DNA of 64,000 nt from Adiantum capillus-veneris (lineage: Eukaryota; Streptophyta; Polypodiopsida; Polypodiales; Pteridaceae). Positions within the stretch are counted from its first letter, which is position 1, and every line of letters starts with the position of its first letter. This document shows, in pieces, positions 20,587 through 33,756 of this stretch. Position numbers and translations under genes: made by a program. The stretch covers positions 108,125,977 to 108,189,976 of the forward strand of contig CM043949.1 in NCBI GenBank assembly GCA_014529385.2, in the 5' to 3' direction. The notes beneath the pieces were generated by a model. It was not told the origin of the DNA, did no database searches, and saw only the letters and a list, made by a program, of their open reading frames with translations.

Positions 20587-22760
20587 TTTTTTGTATTTTT
20601 TATTTTATAGCAAAACTCACAATTGTGAGTGAAATATATTAATCAACCCAAATAATTACAAGCTCTTACCATGCTCGTGTTGAGCCATGATATCATCCAG
20701 GGACCATAATTACATCGGCTATCAGGGCAACCATCCCAACCAACTCGCCCCCTTATCCTTGATACATAAGGTCCATTATCATGTTCTTCTGAGATCTTTT
20801 AATTATTGATAGCCAAGATTTTCTCCCGTCCTAGGCATGCCCTCTGTTGACAACAAGGCACAAGTAGTCCTAGACCAATCCTCCGAGTGTTGATTGCACC
20901 CGAGCGTCCATGTTAGCACTTTGGTTTCTTGTATAGTTTCTGCGAAGTTTGCCACCTCAAGACCTCCTTCAAACACACGACGGTTCCTTGTCTGCCATAC
21001 ATTATGTAAGAAGAAGTACCTGACGATTTGAGTCCTGATGAGGATGGCAAGACCACTTGAATTCTTCCCTCCAAGGAATAGATTAGTCTTATAAAAACCA
21101 ATTTTCCATGTTCTTTGGACCCACTTGCATATTTTACCTGCGAGGCCTTTGATAGTCGGGCAATCCATGAAGTGGTCCTGATCTTCACTAGCGAAGCTAC
21201 ACCCCAAGCATTGATATGACCCAATCCCTCTTTCCTGAATCTTCACCCCGTCGATAAAGCTCCCCAAATTACCTTCCATAAAAATACCTTCATGTGCTGC
21301 GGAACCTTTGTCTTCCAAATGTTCTCCATTACTTGCTCCCACCTTTCCTCCCGTCTTTTTTTTCTTCATATCTTGTTAAGGGGGCTAGACCAATTATTCT
21401 TATGCATCATTGTATGGTAAATGCCTTTAGGATGGGGTTTCCATAAGAGACTGCTTCTAGGACATTTTTGAGCATTCCTGTCAAACTCCGAATCACAGAT
21501 AGGCATCATATTGTCAAGCTCTTTCATCACTTTGTGGACCAGCAAGACCTCCAAGCTATCCAGTTAGTACTGGGTAACCAGAAGGTCAATGGTTTTCCAA
21601 CTCTTGTTGTCACTGTCCCAGAAGTGCCCCAGTCGATTCAAACCCTTATTATTCAGCTTCCTGGCTGTCTCTATCCAATAGGGAATTTGTGGCAGATCTA
21701 CAACTTTGGAAAGCCAAGGGGACCAATGCAAAATGGAGTTCTTGAAGTATCTTGTTTTTTCCCCCCAGTTTAAGACTCCTGCTGCTCTATTGCATTTTCT
21801 TACCAATTCTCATGAGCTGCCTCCCAGTCTTAGGGTAGTCCATGTCGGGGCTAACAACTTATCATGAACTTCCACCCCTCTCCACTTTCCACCTTTCGAG
21901 CCAAGTTTAGCTGCTTCTATCATATCTTTGATCATGAGAACCGAAACTTGATCCTGTTTAGCCAAGGAAACAACAAATTTGGTGCAACAAATTTTGTATG
22001 GTCCACAGGGTTCAAAATTTTGAGGCCTCCTTGATTCCCCGGTGGAGCAATTGATTCCCAACGGGCCCATTGCCATGGCCTGGAGGATTTCATGTTGTTT
22101 TTCTACAAAAACCTTTTCACTGGTTTTAAGTCTTTCCAACGACATTTAGCCATCTTGATAAGAGGGCTAGTGAAGGCAATATAAGGAACCATAAAGGCAT
22201 TATCACTTTTATCCGACTTGGGAATGGGAGAAGAGCATACTCCCACCTACTCATTTTTGTTTTGATTTTATCAAGCACCCACTCAAATCTTTGCTTGTGA
22301 GTTAAGTCCACTCCCAAGGGGGCTCCCAGATGTTTGAAGATATTTCCTTTTGTGACAATCTCCCCCGACCAGTCAGAAGGGTCAAATGAGTCATTTTTCG
22401 ATAGGGAGATCAGCCTTGACTTCTCTATATTACACTGGTACCCCGAAGCTACTGAGAATATTTGTACAATCTCCAGAGCTTTCCTGATGACCTGGGGGCA
22501 CGCCTTCAAGAAGAGGAGAGAATCCTCTGCAAAAGTTTTTGCTAGGAGTTGGCTATTTCCTGGCAAAGCCAGGCCTTGCAGCTCCCCTCGTTCCACACTA
22601 GCTTCAAGCATCGTGATTAAAGGATGTGATCCTATGGAAAAAAGCAGGGGGGACAGAGGGCATCCTTGCTTGGTTGTTGATATTGGATGAAGGAAAACTG
22701 CATTCTTAAGTGGTGAGTGATTGATATTGTGGAGTTGAGGTACAAGCATTTAATTGATTG
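20587..22760 (-). pseudogene. LINE A: RT and zf-RVT tail, 5'-truncated
   Basis: The - strand reading order is RT then C-terminal zinc domain then 3' end with poly(A) (the T-run near 20587). 22749-22126 holds the RT palm: K-Q-G-C-P-L-S-P-L-L-F and F-A-E-D-S-L-L-F, where the usual F/Y-A-D-D has lost its first Asp to Glu. 21369-20803 holds a zf-RVT-type domain with C-x2-C and H-F-x-x-C. Frames change several times between 22145 and 21366, so the gene is dead. The N-terminal RT and endonuclease are missing. Plant L1-type LINEs have this order. Confidence 0.8.
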
Positions 22761-23050
22761 ACACTGTAGAATCATGTTTTCACAAGAAGGCACATCAATT
22801 CTTTTGCTCAATTCTGATGTCAGTAGCATGCAAATTAGCTTTAAGATGAAAAACAAAGCCTTATTGGATCCATAATGGGATATGGGATATCACTTCTTTG
22901 CTTTGGAAACAGATGGTGCATGTCTTTCAAAGGATGCTAATGGGTATCAACTTCGGCCATACTACAACAACATGATATAGTTGGCCCCTATTGATGATGT
23001 ACTGATCAAATTTTTGATGCCAATTATTATTTTTTAATTGATGTTGATTG
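22761..23050. other. Short spacer between LINE relics
   Basis: No recognisable feature. It separates the truncated 5' edge of LINE A from the broken 3' edge of LINE B copy 2. Confidence 0.4.
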
Positions 23051-25014
23051 TCATACGATATTCCAAACAACCAAAGTATCTAGTGCTTTGAGCACAATAT
23101 CCCTTGACATGCACACTTCCAGTTGATCAATGCATAGACCAAAGAGAGCTGGTGACAATGGACATCCTTGTTTAACACCAATAATGCTTGCAATTTTTTT
23201 TGGAATTCCTTTTTCCATGTGCGATTGAAACATCACCTTCTCATAGATTCAAGAAACGGCAAGCATAAACTCTCTTGGAAATGGAGTTCTTCCGTCCTTC
23301 TTCACAAATCGACACATCAAATTCTCATAGATTTGAGAAACCGCAAGCATAAACTCACTTGGCACTTGTTCTTCATCCTTTAAAAATCGTTACATGGAAT
23401 CATATCAAAGGCTTTCTTAAAGTCCACAAAGCAATAATACAATCGCTTGCCTTTCAACCAATTTTCCTCCATGAGACCACAATTAACAACACGTTGATCA
23501 ATGGTGCTACGGTGTCGATAAAAACTTGCTTGTCCTTTTGCACACTTTCCATTCTCTTCAACCCAATCACTCAATTTTATCTCTATTAGGCAACCAAATT
23601 TTTTTGTCATAAGAGAGCCAATCATTATAGTTCCGTAGTTATTTAGATTCTTTATATCCCCTCCTTTATGCAAAGGCTTGACCCTCCAATCACAAGGAAT
23701 ATCATGTTGAAGTGCAAGGTTGAACATATCACACATCCACTGATGTGTGAAATCTTCCATCCATTTAAGCAATTCCAAATTGGTACCTTAAATATCTCTC
23801 TCTTTTAAGCAATTCCAAATTGGTTCCTTTGCGAGTGGCCAACTTTTTGAGCCCGTCGCACACGTTCTCAATAGTGAAAAAAAGAAGGCATACATGGGAT
23901 GAACCATAAAATGACATCTTTTAAATATTTGGTTGCTCATATAGTTGTCTAAAATGTTTGTACATATCCACAAGGCTCAAGTTACAAAAACTCTCAACCC
24001 GCTTGCTCCTCAAGTTTCTCCCAAGTCTTCCACATGCACGTGCCTTTCGTTGGATTTGAAAAACTTGATTCTTGACTTCCCATTGTCTTCTCTTTTTTTG
24101 AATCACTTCCTTGCATGTATGAAAATGGATTTGATAATTGCCTTTGTCCATGGTTTCATCAATCTTTATCAAGGACTTTTGAGCATCTTGACATTCTTTA
24201 TCAAACCACCTTTTGTTTAAACTATCTTTGTTGATACCATGGGCATGCTTTATGGAAAAACATTCTTCAGCACAAGAACAAACACCTTTCTTGAAAACTT
24301 TCCATTTAGTTTCCTATGGTGAGTCAAATTGAAGCTTTGTCATTCATAACTTTTTCTCAACCATTTCAATATACATTGATGCCTGTTTGAAATCCAAGTG
24401 ATAACTTCTCTTTCCATTAGTTGAGATTATCATGCTTAGTTGTTCCTCCACATGCAAGATCAATACATAAGGTGTGGTGGTTTGATTTTGGGGTCCATTG
24501 GCCAAGCGTAAAACTCTTTATGAGATACATGATGGCTTTTGATAGTAGCATATAGCCAATCACACTATCCCCATTGTGTTTTCTCTATGTAAATCTATCG
24601 GTTCTACTCCAGGAAGAAAACCATTGGCAATGAGCATACATGTGCTATTGAACATGTGTAAAAGTAACTTTCCATAGTGATCTAGATCTTTCTCATACAT
24701 TGAAGGACAATCATACAAGTGAACTTTCTCCATCTTCATTGAAATGTATGGCATATCAAACAAGAAGTACAACATCGGCTTTGCTTGTTAGTTCATCTAT
24801 TCCACCCATGCATTCCATGGGTATCCATTGCAATTCCAAAAGCATACTTTCAATTGTAACTTGGTCTCATTGGTCACATATGAGAGACTTGCCACCTCCT
24901 TGGGCACATTTTCTTCTTGAGAGATCTCCTTGTTTTTCTTATTTCTCTCCTCATGTTCCTTGCAAAGCATATTTTGTTTCTTAAATGTGTGATCTTCACA
25001 TACATTTTTTTTTT

Positions 25015-25086
<72 letters not shown>

Positions 25087-25115
25087 TCCTCCCAAGGTGT
25101 AATACATTAGAATTA
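23051..25115 (-). pseudogene. LINE B copy 2: endonuclease and N-terminal half of RT
   Basis: On the - strand, L-K-V-C-F-W-N-C-N-G at about 24830-24860 is the start of an APE-type endonuclease. A S-V-I-x-Y stretch and a degenerate N-H-H-T-L block (about 24430-24580) are its C-terminal end. 23778-23380 contains RT block F-V-D-F-K-K-A-F-D, and 23236-23051 contains K-Q-G-C-P-L-S-P-A-L-F-G. The frame is broken repeatedly and the copy stops just after this motif. About 80 bp is tandemly duplicated within 23236-23380. The microsatellite at 25015-25083 lies in its 5' untranslated part. Confidence 0.8.
25015..25083. repeat. (GA)n microsatellite
   Basis: About 33 GA units on the + strand. The Ser-Leu and Glu-Arg ORFs that cross it are artefacts. 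Confidence 0.95.
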
Positions 25116-25129
25116 TAGAGAAGCTTCAT

Positions 25130-27350
25130 TCACTTGGGAGTCTATTGAGGCATCATGTAGCAAGTGTCATGATCCCATCTTCTAGACCACTTCTTTATGT
25201 CTTGCATCCATCCCGTGCTCAAGATCTTGCTTTTATGCGTCTTTTAAACTTTTTTACTTGCTTCCCATGTAATTGTAGGAAGCTGATGTGAGGGGTTTTT
25301 ACACATCTTTGTCATGTACTCCACAACCCTTTCCATGTCCATAACCTCAATTGGAAGAGATCCCAACTCAAGAAGTAGGAGCATATATGAAGTTGCGTCT
25401 TAACTTGGAGAAAGTTTGTAAGAAAATGCTTTTGGACATTCTTAAACTCTTTCCAAGTAGACGATGAGATGCTCCTAGCCCAGACTTCAACTCCATAAAC
25501 AAGAACCAATGTTGCCAATGTGTCAAAAATGTACTTCTTGAGAACCCAACACTTGATGTTTTTCGCAGTACACATGTTCTCAAATGCATAGTATTCTGTC
25601 TTTTCAGCTTCCAAATATTGCATAGCACATTCATGCCACTTGTGATTGGATGGAACCTCAAGTCCAAAGTACTTAGCACTAGTTTGGTACCAAAAAGGAC
25701 ACTTTAGCGTCCTTTTTTCTTAATTTTCAAAAAATCCCATGTGCTTAAAAGAAAGAATTCATACAATTCCCTTTAAAAAGCATTTCTACATTAGTAATAG
25801 AGTTCTTAAAAATTATCTCCTTACATATTTGAGCTTACAAGGATAACCAAATTGACCCATAATTATAGTTGCACAAATCTCCATTCAAATTTTGCGAAGA
25901 ATAGGCACCATACGCGTTTAAAAAATCCAAAAGCCTAGGAGAATATTTCAGATTGCTCCTTTATACCAATTCTATGTAATTATGTAGCCTTTTACTCAAA
26001 AAAAAGTTAACATTAGTATTGAATTATGCCTAGCTATGTGGGTCAAACAGGCATGTTTTATAAATTGGATCATATACAAAGTAAAATACATTATATCCGT
26101 GCATTAAAGTCTTGACTATGTTATATATACATGTATGATTCTAATTCCCAGGGAGATTATAATTGAAGAGCGTTGAAGAAACTAAATGAGTTACTTTTTC
26201 CTTTGTTGTAACACTGCGCACGTTAAAAATTCTTGATATTTTATGTGGAAGATAGTAGCAAGAAAACTCCATGTAATACTTGAAATTTTTGTGACAAAAC
26301 TAGTAAAGTCTAGCTAATTCCTTGATAATAAGGCATTGGGGCATTTGAATACACATTTAATTGGTTTTCTAAATGAAAAGAATAAATAAACTATAAAGCG
26401 TATCTCATAAAATTTCAAAATATAAGTTTATTTAGAGGATTTATGTTTTCTAAAGTTTCCAAAAAATATGTAGTATCTTGGTTTTAACCCCTAGATTTAG
26501 CTTAAAACATGAATTTGCAAAAAGATAGCATGAATTGTTTGAAGAGAGATTTGAAAGGCTGAAAATTACCTTGTAAACAACATTTTGCAAAAATCAAATT
26601 CTCATTTACTACTTATAGTGATTGATAAATATAGGCCTTCAAATATGATATTTTGCAATCAAGATAGCATTTTCTTTCAATATGGGTTTATAAGTTTGAA
26701 AACTATGGATTTCTTTAGGAAGTTATAGAGTTTTTATGTTTTTTAAACCAAAAACAGCTCAAAATTTCCGTGAATTTTCATTCTAAAACTTATCATATAT
26801 CTTTTACTATAGTACATATTGTGACGTGGAAAAAAATGGTGTACTTTTTCCACCTCATAACCTATGCACACAATGGGAAAGAGCTAAAAACTCAATTGTT
26901 AGCTTATGGAAATAAATGTCAAAAGTTGATGAAAAAGCAGGATACTTTACTGTCCTAGGACATTTGAGTGTCCAATTACAGAACTAGCGTTAAAGCTCTC
27001 AACAACTTCAAGTGTCTCATTGTTGTGCACGATGCATGGCTTCTCCTTGTGGTTGGTTTTCACAAGCATCACCTTTCTTTTGGATTCATTCACAATCAGC
27101 ACACTATATAAGAAAAAGTTCTCAAAGACAACCATAAGATTTTTTGCATCCTCTAAAGTGTGTGCTAGAAGCACTACATCATCCGCATACAACAAAAGCA
27201 TGATTATGCCATCACAAATAGTGACCTCTTCACTTCCTTCTTCTTGCATAAATTCAAGTACCTTTGTTCCAATTGATCGATGCATACACCAAAGAGAGTT
27301 AGTGACAATGGACATCCTTGTTTAACCCCAATAGTTCTTGAACTTTTTTA
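25130..27350 (-). pseudogene. LINE B copy 1: RT palm to C-terminus, split by a TTAA transposon
   Basis: On the - strand, 27345-26990 has K-Q-G-C-P-L-S-L-T-L-F-G and an intact Y-A-D-D-V-V-L-L-A-H. The reading continues after the insertion at 25676-25140 with the thumb and C-terminal region (L-V-Y-G-V-E-V-W; S-T-W-K-E-F). It belongs to the same family as copy 2, whose 5' end begins directly after this copy's end, so the two lie head to tail. Frameshifts are present. The 5' side is cut by the microsatellite at 27384. Confidence 0.75.
25677..26989. mobile_element. TTAA-targeting non-autonomous DNA transposon, copy 1
   Basis: This 1313-bp AT-rich insert starts CACTAGTTTGGTACC and ends with the inverted partner CAGAACTAGCG. 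It sits exactly where the LINE B reading is interrupted, between TTAG (25673-25676, decayed TTAA) and TTAA (26990-26993). The sub-terminal GGACACT...GTCCT block occurs at both ends. No ORF longer than about 60 codons is kept. Copy 2 is at 29890-31210 in the opposite orientation with almost the same length. TTAA duplication is typical of piggyBac- or Kolobok-type transposases; which one moved it is not known. Confidence 0.7.
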
Positions 27351-27383
27351 AATTCCTCATACTATGCACAATTGAGGGAGGGA

Positions 27384-27623
<240 letters not shown>

Positions 27624-27627
<4 letters not shown>

Positions 27628-28588
27628 CTGCTCAGCTAACAAGAGCAAAAGAAAGAGCATCCAAAAGGGATGCCACCCATTTTTTAAAGCCAATTGGTTG
27701 TATTAAACCCCTTTGTATTACTAAGAAATCTCGCAAAGTCTAAAGCCATTGTAACATTATTGATTACCAACAAGTCTAGAAGGGTTGAGAGCCTCCAAGT
27801 TTGTAATCATATGCAATTTTTAAGCTTTGCATTGAGCCCAAATAGCTACGATTCCATTTTGTGAACCTCGGCTAAGGTATAAAAGCCAACTTTTGTAGTT
27901 AAAAACCTAAGTTTGGGATAATGAATGTAAGCATTTGCTGCAAAAGCTCAACATGAGTCTACTATTTCTTTGATTCCTTGTGACTCTCTTGTACGGTGTT
28001 GCATTGCTATTTGGAGAATACCAACGCCTTCGCAGGTGAAAGAGTTTTCATTTAACGTAAGTTTCTTGCGATGAAAGTGTATTTTTAGCCATATTGTCTA
28101 CAAGTTGATTTTGCTCCCTATGCTCAAAACATGCACCAAAATTGGTTTTTGACCAAGTTAGGAATAGGTAGAGAACGTCTAGAGGAAACTGTAGAGTTCT
28201 TTGGACACCAAAACAGATTGACCTAAAATAGACTGTTTATCTTAGGCACAATTATGTTCGAGTGCCAAAAATGACATTTGAGTACACAAGAGCGTTAAGA
28301 TTACCTTGCTCATACTAGGCATAAAGCTTTGTTGCATTCGGAGACTCATAGCTATGCCAAATGACCAGATCAAGCTTGCGGTAAGGAAAGTAGTTTTTGA
28401 TGTCTGACACACATTTGAGACTGAGATAGGTAGGGGTGGTTTAGACCCGGGTTTTTTGAGAGATTAGCTATCTCTTGTAGCCTTTGTGCACTATTTAGGT
28501 CAGCTACGTCCCACAGATTGACAATTTTTATGTCTGTGGTTCTCACTTTGCTAGCATCAATATGGTGAGGCTTGGCAGCCGGCTGACA
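27624..28588 (+). repeat. 5' LTR of the giant element
   Basis: It pairs with 55405-56369 at nearly identical length. The first bases (TGTTAG in the 3' copy) have been replaced by or merged with the (CA)n array; it ends GGCTGACA. It carries TATAAAAGCC (about 27878) and a motif TTATCTTAGGCAC (28237-28249) related to the hairpins of the leader. Confidence 0.85.
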
Positions 28589-28591
28589 TTT

Positions 28592-28609
28592 TGGCGCCGT
28601 TGCCAGGGA
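28592..28609 (+). promoter_or_regulatory. Primer-binding site complementary to tRNA-Asp
   Basis: TGGCGCCGTTGCCAGGGA lies three bases after the LTR end. It matches the complement of the 3' end of plant tRNA-Asp except for one base. Confidence 0.8.
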
Positions 28610-29889
28610 CGAGGCAACCTAGACTAGAGAAAGACCCAAAGTATTTACTTGAATATCTATTTATTCCTCTAGTTTTGGCTAGAGCAACACATTTTTTGAC
28701 TTTATCATGGGTGAGAGGTGTTGAGAGTAGAGATACTCGGTAAGGACGTTGGGATCTTTAGTTTAGTAGGATTGATTAGGTAGAGAGTCCTTGTGAAGAT
28801 CTAGTGGTCGGTAAGGGCATCACCTGAGTAGAGAGCAGGGATTTGAGATTAATGGTACACTTTTTTTATGTTCATTAGGAGTAGGGTAAGTAGAAAATTA
28901 TTAGGATTGCATCTAATCTAAGGTGCGTTCATTATTTTTTATGTTCTTTAGGAGTAGGGTAAGTAGAAAATTATTAGGATTGCATCTAATCTAAGGTGCG
29001 TTGAAGAAAACCAAAAAAATATCATATCTATTTTCGGTGCATCTAAGATAGATAGAGGGTTTTCGGGATTGACATGGTAAAATTGAACTTGCAAGGTGGT
29101 AGAAGAACTTGATTAGACAATTCCCTTGGATTTTGGAAACATTTGGATCACTTAAACACTTGGTCAAGCCCAAAATTGAAAAAAAATGCAGACTTAAAAA
29201 AAAATCCCCATAGAAAACTCAAATCATGCTAAAACTTGAAACCTGGGTGTGGATAAATCCTAAAACTTGTGGGAAAAAAAATATGTGACGAAAAAATTGA
29301 AAAGTTTCAAAATTTGGTAGTCTTATCTTAGGCGCGTCGAAGATAGAAAACTCTTCAAAGGGGGTATTTTAACAAAATTTCAACTCATAGAGTCTATTTA
29401 GACCATAAGACAACTCCTGAGCAAGTTTCATCAGATTTGGAACTATGTAAGGATACAAACACCAAGAAAACTGGAAAACCATGCTACGATATCAAAAAGT
29501 GATAAAACATTGGTGAATTGTCCAAACCTTGTGAAACTCATTGTACAAGCTTGAAATCACATGTAGAATCCACCCCAAGTCACATTAGCCAAAAATATGT
29601 TGAAATAGAGAAGATTTATCTTAGGCACACCAAAGATAAATCTCCCACCAAAAAAGCAGTTTTGTCATTTTGACACCAGGATAGATTTTGGCAAGCTGTG
29701 GAGATCCCAATTGTGTGATAAAATTTGAGGTAGACCCCACATATAGGTGTAGCCATTCTAGGCGTGCCTAGAGAAACAAAGCAAAATTTCACATTTTTTG
29801 CCCATAGGGTCTATCGAGCATTGGGAAAAGGATTTTTGTATAATGTGTGACTCAAGATTGACAAATTGTGGAATCACATACACCTTTAA
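28610..29889 (+). other. Untranslated leader with hairpin-bearing modules
   Basis: There is no ORF of note. A 73-bp tandem duplication (28862-28934 and the following copy to 29002) lies near the start. Palindromic motifs of the type TATCTTAGGC..GCC.AAGATA are at 29027-29052, 29324-29345, 29612-29643 and 29757-29772, the first three about 290 bp apart. Homologous modules recur after pol (49740-50329). Confidence 0.7.
29612..29643 (+). repeat. Strong hairpin in the leader
   Basis: The left arm AGATTTATCTTAGGC pairs with the right arm ACCAAAGATAAATCT with one mismatch at the apex side, giving a stem of about 14 bp with almost no loop. Confidence 0.75.
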
Positions 29890-31210
29890 CACTAGAATGG
29901 TAACATGACACTTTTATGTCCTATTAAGTGACCATTTTGCTTGAATTATTTGAAGAGTATGAAAATGAATTTCTAGGTGCTATATATCCACAAACTTGCC
30001 TTATGAGCTGAAAAAAACTTGACATTTTTTTTTGGAATATCGATCTCACCATTAACCTTACTCTTGCACCACATTTTTGAGCCTAAACTGTGTGAATAAG
30101 CGGGTCTTGTTTTTGGATTTTTTTTCAAAATTTTGAAACTATACCACTCTAAACTTCATGTTTGTGAGGTTTAGATTGCTAGAGGATAATCCTACATAGT
30201 TCTCAGCATGTTTTGATGCTTTTAGGGAGAACTAAGTGTTAAAATTGAAAGTTATGACCAACTTACAAGAATTGCATAATCCTATTTTTTGGAAAAAATT
30301 AGCACTTTTATTATTTTTTGGTGGCTTTATTGATACCCAAACTCAATTTTGATTGTGTAAGTGCAATGAATAACATAAAGCTAATCTTCCTTGAGTTTTA
30401 GGGGACCTAATACGCTATGTAGCATAGTATATGATGATGGTTGAGTTTTTTGATTGCTGAAGAATACAACACATTTTAGAGTAGCAAGTATACCTTTCTA
30501 AATATTGCTAGTTTCTTAGGCCAATTGTGTGTATTTTGTAGGTAGTAACCATATCTACTCATAAACTACAAACTTATCTAGATATTGAGTAGTTTCTATG
30601 AGTTTCTAGAGGTCATAATGCTAAACCCAATTTTTTCATGTTTGTTGTATTTACACTTTATCATTGCCCCCAAGGTTCCACTTAAAAAGAGATCCATTAT
30701 CCTTTTGACATGATCCATGGATCCTTTTGAATCCAAAGGCCCAAAGGAAACTAAGAAAACATATATATAGTATCTGTATTGAGCGTGACTATAGAAACTT
30801 TGATGATAGGTCCGCAGAATGGCAACAATGCAGCTTTTTAATACCTATATTTTTTGCCCCAAAAAAAATAGTGAGGTAAAAGCAACCATATTTTCTGATC
30901 ACCAACCCGTTGAAGTTTACGGGGCATTTTATCTCATGTCCTATAAAAATCCCCACTCTTATTTATATGCAATCAACCGTAAGAAATTGCTCTTTTGGGC
31001 AAAATGCACTCATCCATCAACTTTGAAGGCTTGTAGTAACCAAGAGATGATAAATCTTACAAGTTTCTCAAATTTTCCATATGTTGTAGTCCTTGAAATA
31101 TAAGCTCATGAAAGGAATTTTCAAAATGAGTGGATCTACTATGGTTTTGGAAATTTTTTCCAAAACCCTGAAAGGATGCTTTTATGTCCTATTAGGTTAC
31201 CAAACTAGTG
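29890..31210. mobile_element. TTAA-targeting non-autonomous DNA transposon, copy 2
   Basis: This 1321-bp insert is flanked by perfect TTAA (29886-29889 and 31211-31214). It starts CACTAGAATGGTAAC and ends GGTTACCAAACTAGTG. Sub-terminal blocks ACACTTTTATGTCCTATTA and AGGATGCTTTTATGTCCTAT match those of copy 1 (25677-26989) in reversed orientation. The inside has only short ORFs (longest 94 codons at 30819-31103), without transposase features. Confidence 0.8.
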
Positions 31211-31343
31211 TTAACTGTTGTCCTGCATGGAATTGAAACTTTGTGAAGGGCAGAAGAGCAAACATCAAAAGTGTTGCGTTTGAAATCAAAGACAACCTTC
31301 CAGGTTTGAACTATCAGTTCTATTAAGTTGTGTAAATCCATAT

Positions 31344-33200
31344 ATGAATCTAAGATCTGGTAGAGTTTTAAAAAACTCGATTGACTTAGGAGAGAATAGG
31401 ATCAGAGCGTCCATAGAAGAGAGTGTAAATCAAGGGAGACCATTAGAAACTATTGCAGAAGAAGTGCTAGACACTTGCTCCGATTCAAGCTTAGATATGT
31501 ATTTTTTTTCAAGTCAATTAGGAATGGGGACCTCTCTTAAGTTCAAGCTCATCTTGACTTTCTTCAAGACCAACAAGTACAAAGCCCAAATTTATTTGGA
31601 CCCAAATGAGGAGTTTGCAGTGAGAAAACAAACCAAGTACCAGGGACACTCAATCTGTGAATTGATCATGTAAATTGTACAGGAAATCGATCAGGATGTG
31701 GATCCAAATTCTAGAACTTATGATAGCATGGCCAATCAACGAGGAAGCACAACAAGGAGTAGCCATCTCAATGATGCCAACAAGGGAGGAATGAGTGACA
31801 TGAGGACGAGAAGAGGTCCACATGAGTCACACTTACCAAACAACTGGTTTGGGGGATTAATGGGAGAAACATCGGCTAGAAGCGAGAGAGTGGATGCTGA
31901 ACACAATTGTAGAGTTAGACCAACAAATTTTCAAAAGTGGGTTAAAAAATATAGTGGAACAGGGGACCCATATGACCATTTGGCTACTTGTTCTAGAATG
32001 GGAATAAAGCATAGTATTTTGGCAGAAGTCTATAGTTTCAAACAAAAACAAGGAGAAACTGTCAAAGGTAGAGTGAGTCAAATGAGGCAGTACATTGACA
32101 GATGCCTGGAGTTGGAGATTCCAACCAAGGAAAGACTAGTCTCACTGTTTCTAGAGGGACTATTAAACAAAGATTTGCATGCTATTTTGTATAACAAAAA
32201 ACACATGACTAGGGAAGTGTGCAGTCTAGATGCGATAGACTTGAGTGATATTTTCGAGATCTTCAATGAGGAAAGCAAAGCTAAAGATATACAGAGTGAG
32301 TAAAACACATCCACTATGCCAGCACAAGTAGGATCGGTTGATGTAGCTCTTGCCAATGCAATAGAGGACGTTCTTAAATGCATGAATGATATGATGATCA
32401 ACATGCAAAGGATGTCGATGGGAGGCCCAATGCAGGGACCAAATTAGGGACAACAAAGGCAGTTAAAATGGTGCACCATTGAAAGAAAATAGACAAATCA
32501 TGAGACAAAAGAGTGCTATTACAAGCCTAAATATAATGGAACTGTCGAGTATGTGCCAATGAGGCCACATGGACAACCCATGTATAGATACCGGCCCAAT
32601 ATGGCACCCATGCAAAGATCACACATGAATGTGGAGCGACCACAACTAGTAATGCATCAACAACCACCACTTCCAAGGAATAGATCTATAACGATCAAGT
32701 ACATGGTTTTTGAGGAACAAACAGAGGAGCATGCACAAATACCCATTACTCCATATCTTGAGACTGGTTCAATAACAATGGGGATAGAAGAAGAGTGGTA
32801 TAACCAACCTAATCAGATCCCTATCAAGACAATGTGTCAAGTACCCACTGATACAACACCTATTTATTTTATTGCAAACCAGGGGATGAGATAACCTATG
32901 ATCAAGCCAATGCCCAAACCAAAAAGTGGAAATGATCATAACTCTGGAGCATATGACCATTGGAAAAATAATTGTCCTAAACCGATTAAGAATGTGAGAC
33001 CTGTAGGGGCATATTGTGGAGCGTGCGGATGAAAGGGTGGGCACTTTCCTAAGGACTTCCCTAGGAATCCAAAAAACAAAGGGAAAATTGCCTTAAACAT
33101 AGTTCAAGTGGTGCCAAGTAGTTCATCAGAAGAGGAACCGATAATTCATGCTCAAGTAATGACTAGAGCACAAACCAAGCAAAACAAATAGAAAAACTCA
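31344..33200 (+). pseudogene. gag: gag of the giant element, degenerate
   Basis: The frame opens at ATG 31344 and runs to 32303 with one TAA (31671-31673). Residues of 31698-32303 include a capsid-type stretch (S-G-T-G-D-P-Y-D-H-L-A; R-L-V-S-L-F-L-E-G-L-x-N-K-x-L). A central capsid segment is apparently deleted after 31990. Further frames carry two zinc-knuckle remnants: a C-x2-[H-like]...H-x3-E-C motif near 32470-32515 and C-G-A-C-G-(stop)-K-G-G-H-F-P-K-D near 33020-33055, the latter with its last Cys lost. Many stops exist. Confidence 0.75.
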
Positions 33201-33756
33201 AGAGGATCTTATAAATCTAACAATTCCTCCAAAAACTCTAGAAAGATGTAAAAGATACGAACTTAAGAGACAAAAACAATGAAAGGAGATCAAAGAGAAG
33301 ATACGAAAGGAGACATAAGAAAAAATGCAGACTCCTTTGACAGATTCTAAGGAACCCGAACCAAAATTGGTTGGATCCGTTATGGTGGATAAAATTTATG
33401 AACCAATCAATGCAGCTTTGCAAGCTTTCCAAGCTAGGTTGAAATCTGGGCAAACATAAAAAAACCAACAAAAAACTATCCAACGCCTGAAATGGAAACA
33501 GTTAAGTTAAAAGCTTATAGAAACCTGGTGTAAATCACACAAACCCTAATGGAAAAAAAATTCTGAGTAAGGAATTTCTAGGACAACCTGCGAAAGTTGA
33601 GACCAAAACCCTAAGAGAAAAAGCTCAAGAAAAGCAAGGGTCAAAACCTGGGAAAACGATGAAATACAACCGCCTAAACTGGAAGGCTCATGATAATGAA
33701 GAAGGATGGGACGGGGTGCCAATAGTTGAGAAAAATTGACCAAATTATTTGTATAT
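33201..33756 (+). other. Linker between gag and protease, no intact frame
   Basis: Fragments of Lys- and Glu-rich coding sequence with many stops. No domain can be recognised. Confidence 0.5.

Noticed and set aside
20803-22749. Functional LINE reverse transcriptase
   Set aside because: The catalytic motif reads F-A-E-D and the frame is broken at least four times.
25677-26989. CACTA (EnSpm) superfamily assignment from the CACTAG ends
   Set aside because: The duplication is TTAA rather than 3 bp, and the longer sister at 29890-31210 has perfect TTAA on both sides.
28592-28609. tRNA-like sequences (also 4877, 63161, 57065)
   Set aside because: Only about 12 to 18 bases complementary to tRNA 3' ends are present, directly after LTR ends. 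They are primer-binding sites, not tRNA genes.
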